Positions 62,716 to 64,000 of a DNA stretch of 64,000 nucleotides are shown here, in pieces. The notes beneath the pieces are model-generated. The model searched no databases. It was given only the letters and a program-made list of their open reading frames with translations, and had not been told where the DNA came from. The stretch is from Alteromonas sp. V450 (GTDB lineage: Bacteria > Pseudomonadota > Gammaproteobacteria > Enterobacterales > Alteromonadaceae), in NCBI RefSeq assembly GCF_001885075.1, contig NZ_MODU01000004.1, forward strand, positions 2,542,001-2,606,000, given 5' to 3'. Position 1 is the stretch's first letter. The number at the start of each line of letters is the position of its first letter. Made by a program: the position numbers and the translations under genes.

Positions 62716-63630
62716 ATGATAAAAGCACTGCTACATAATATTGTAGGCACCATATCGGTTATAGTTTATTTTCTGAACACCGTTTTATGGTCAACGCCTA
62801 TTTTCATTTTAGCCATTTTTAAATTGATTCCTGTTGCAATATGGCGCCGTTTTATATCATATCTTTTAGATGCTTGTGCTACTGCCTGGATAGGCGTCAA
62901 CAACCTCAATCAACGAATCAGCGGCCGCACCAATTGGCAAGTAAATGGTTTGGACAAACTTACCCGCGATGATTGGTATTTAGTCATTGCTAACCATCAG
63001 TCATGGGTTGATATTCTGGTACTTCAACGCGTATTTAATCGAAAAATCCCATTTTTAAAGTTCTTCTTAAAAAAAGAGCTTATCTATGTCCCTATTTTGG
63101 GTTTGGCATGGTGGGCTCTGGACTTTCCATTTATGCGCCGTTATTCAAAGTCTTTTCTCGCAAAGCACCCTCACCTTAAAGGTAAGGACATGGAGACCAC
63201 GCGTAAAGCCTGTGAAAAGTTTAGAAATAAACCGGTTAGCATTATGAATTTCGTAGAAGGTACAAGGTTCACCAAGAGTAAACATGAAAAGCAAGATTCT
63301 CCTTTTACTCATTTGCTTAAACCGAAAGCGGGCGGTGTCGCGTTCGTGCTTTCAGCAATGGGAGATAACTTACATAAGCTAATAGATGTCACTATTGACT
63401 ATCCACAAGGAGTGCCTTCGTTTTGGGACTTCGTGTGTGGGAAAGTACGCAATATTCGTGTGAATATTAGCGTTACGCCAATAAAGGAAATTATTGAAAA
63501 TGGTATTTTCAATGACAACTATTTTGACGACCCACAAGTCCGTGTGCGTTTTCAAAACTGGCTAAACGATCGTTGGCAAAATAAAGATGCCCTTCTTGAC
63601 TCTCTTAACGCAACACAGAAACCATTATGA
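62716..63630 (+). CDS. acyltransferase of the PlsC family (YihG-like)
   Basis: The 304-residue protein has an N-terminal membrane segment (about 10-40), the NHQSWVDIL motif (HxxxxD, near 93) and VEGTRFT (EGTR, near 180). These are the catalytic and glycerol-phosphate-binding motifs of 1-acyl-glycerol-3-phosphate acyltransferases. The overall pattern (LKFFLKKELIYVPILGLAWW) is closer to YihG, an alternative lysophosphatidate acyltransferase, than to PlsC. It would make phosphatidic acid at the inner membrane. Its stop overlaps the start of a second acyltransferase gene (ATGA), so the two are co-translated. Confidence 0.9.
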   Translation: MIKALLHNIVGTISVIVYFLNTVLWSTPIFILAIFKLIPVAIWRRFISYLLDACATAWIGVNNLNQRISGRTNWQVNGLDKLTRDDWYLVIANHQSWVDILVLQRVFNRKIPFLKFFLKKELIYVPILGLAWWALDFPFMRRYSKSFLAKHPHLKGKDMETTRKACEKFRNKPVSIMNFVEGTRFTKSKHEKQDSPFTHLLKPKAGGVAFVLSAMGDNLHKLIDVTIDYPQGVPSFWDFVCGKVRNIRVNISVTPIKEIIENGIFNDNYFDDPQVRVRFQNWLNDRWQNKDALLDSLNATQKPL

Positions 63631-64000
63631 TCCGTGCAGTACTCGCTCCTATTATTTTTGTTATTCACACAACGCTTCAAATTCTCAACCTTGCATTTTG
63701 GGGTGGCCTTATTATTATTTTGGGCTTAGTAAAGCTTCTGCTCCCTAACGGCAAAGTGAAAAAAGCCTGGAATAGCGTGATGCACGGCTTGATGTTTAGC
63801 TTTGGCCGGATCAGCGTTCTACTTATACGCTTATTTAATAATGTTGAAATAAGCTACAATGTTCACGGTAACCTCGCAAAGGATGCGTGGTACCTAATCA
63901 TCTCAAATCACCTTAGCTATCTTGATATTATCCTTCTCATTGAGTTTGCTACGTACCGTATACCCGCACCTAAGTTCTTCTTGAAAAAAGAGTTAATTTG
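63627..64000 (+). CDS. second PlsC/YihG-type acyltransferase (cut by window edge)
   Basis: The first 124 residues of a second acyltransferase are present before the window ends. It begins MIRAVLAPIIFVIH and has a membrane helix, then the catalytic SNHLSYLDII (HxxxxD) and PKFFLKKELI, which parallel the protein encoded directly upstream. It is probably a tandem duplicate with a different acyl preference. The start overlaps the previous stop by four bases. Confidence 0.85.
   Translation, partial: MIRAVLAPIIFVIHTTLQILNLAFWGGLIIILGLVKLLLPNGKVKKAWNSVMHGLMFSFGRISVLLIRLFNNVEISYNVHGNLAKDAWYLIISNHLSYLDIILLIEFATYRIPAPKFFLKKELI

Overview
The window is chromosomal DNA from a marine gammaproteobacterium, most probably Alteromonas or a close relative. 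I infer this from the protein sequences: trmA next to fabR, cysJIH, a TIGR03899-type gene, pspA/pspC, polB, sthA, alginate use through a PL6 lyase, and many c-di-GMP and PAS proteins. Coding density is high, and I recognise no intact transposon or prophage.

Layout. 1-447 is the start of a DEAD-box helicase. 747-5717 is a two-gene operon: a bacteriophytochrome HWE kinase with its own receiver, then a receiver-PAS-GGDEF-EAL protein. 5991-9823 is an alginate/uronate operon (PL6 lyase, KDG kinase, KDPG aldolase) divergent from a GntR/FadR-type regulator at 10151. 11516-16894 holds an MscS channel, a small unknown protein, an exported catalase-peroxidase and an outer-membrane barrel. 16968-25545 holds a soluble PAS chemoreceptor, a phospholipase D-VTT fusion coupled to an EEP phosphohydrolase, a translationally coupled receiver/CheC/histidine kinase trio, and an MBL hydrolase. 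25850-31205 holds DNA polymerase II, an EF-hand protein and an acyl-CoA synthetase. 31232-31762 looks like a collapsed rRNA operon: a ribosomal-type promoter, a tRNA-Ala 3' fragment, an intact tRNA-Ile(GAU), a decayed 5S and a terminator. 31947-43237 holds a membrane-anchored RRM protein, a DUF5610-like protein, trmA, fabR, a fatty-acid desaturase, sthA, a UDG-like protein, a receiver-EAL protein and a TIGR03899-like protein. 43234-52816 holds cysJIH, an outer-membrane barrel, a DUF2333-like protein, the psp genes and dusA.

The two most unusual regions are adjacent and divergent. The first, 53045-56561 on the minus strand, looks like an undescribed RiPP-type peptide locus. It has a cyanophycin-synthetase-like ATP-grasp protein whose Mur-ligase half has decayed, a 43-residue precursor-like peptide, an intrinsic terminator directly behind the peptide gene, and an HExxH peptide-modification enzyme. 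It lies beside dusA, a known integration hotspot, and a 28-codon ORF resembling an integrase N-terminus sits in between, so the locus may be cargo of a decayed island.

The second, 56806-61769 on the plus strand, is a four-gene operon: a coiled-coil protein, a single-pass membrane protein with a periplasmic OmpA-like domain, a Rab/Ras-like small GTPase lacking the catalytic Gln, and an EAL protein with a broken GGDEF. It suggests a GTPase-to-c-di-GMP signalling device anchored to the cell wall. The window ends with S-formylglutathione hydrolase and two tandem YihG/PlsC-type acyltransferases, the second cut by the edge.
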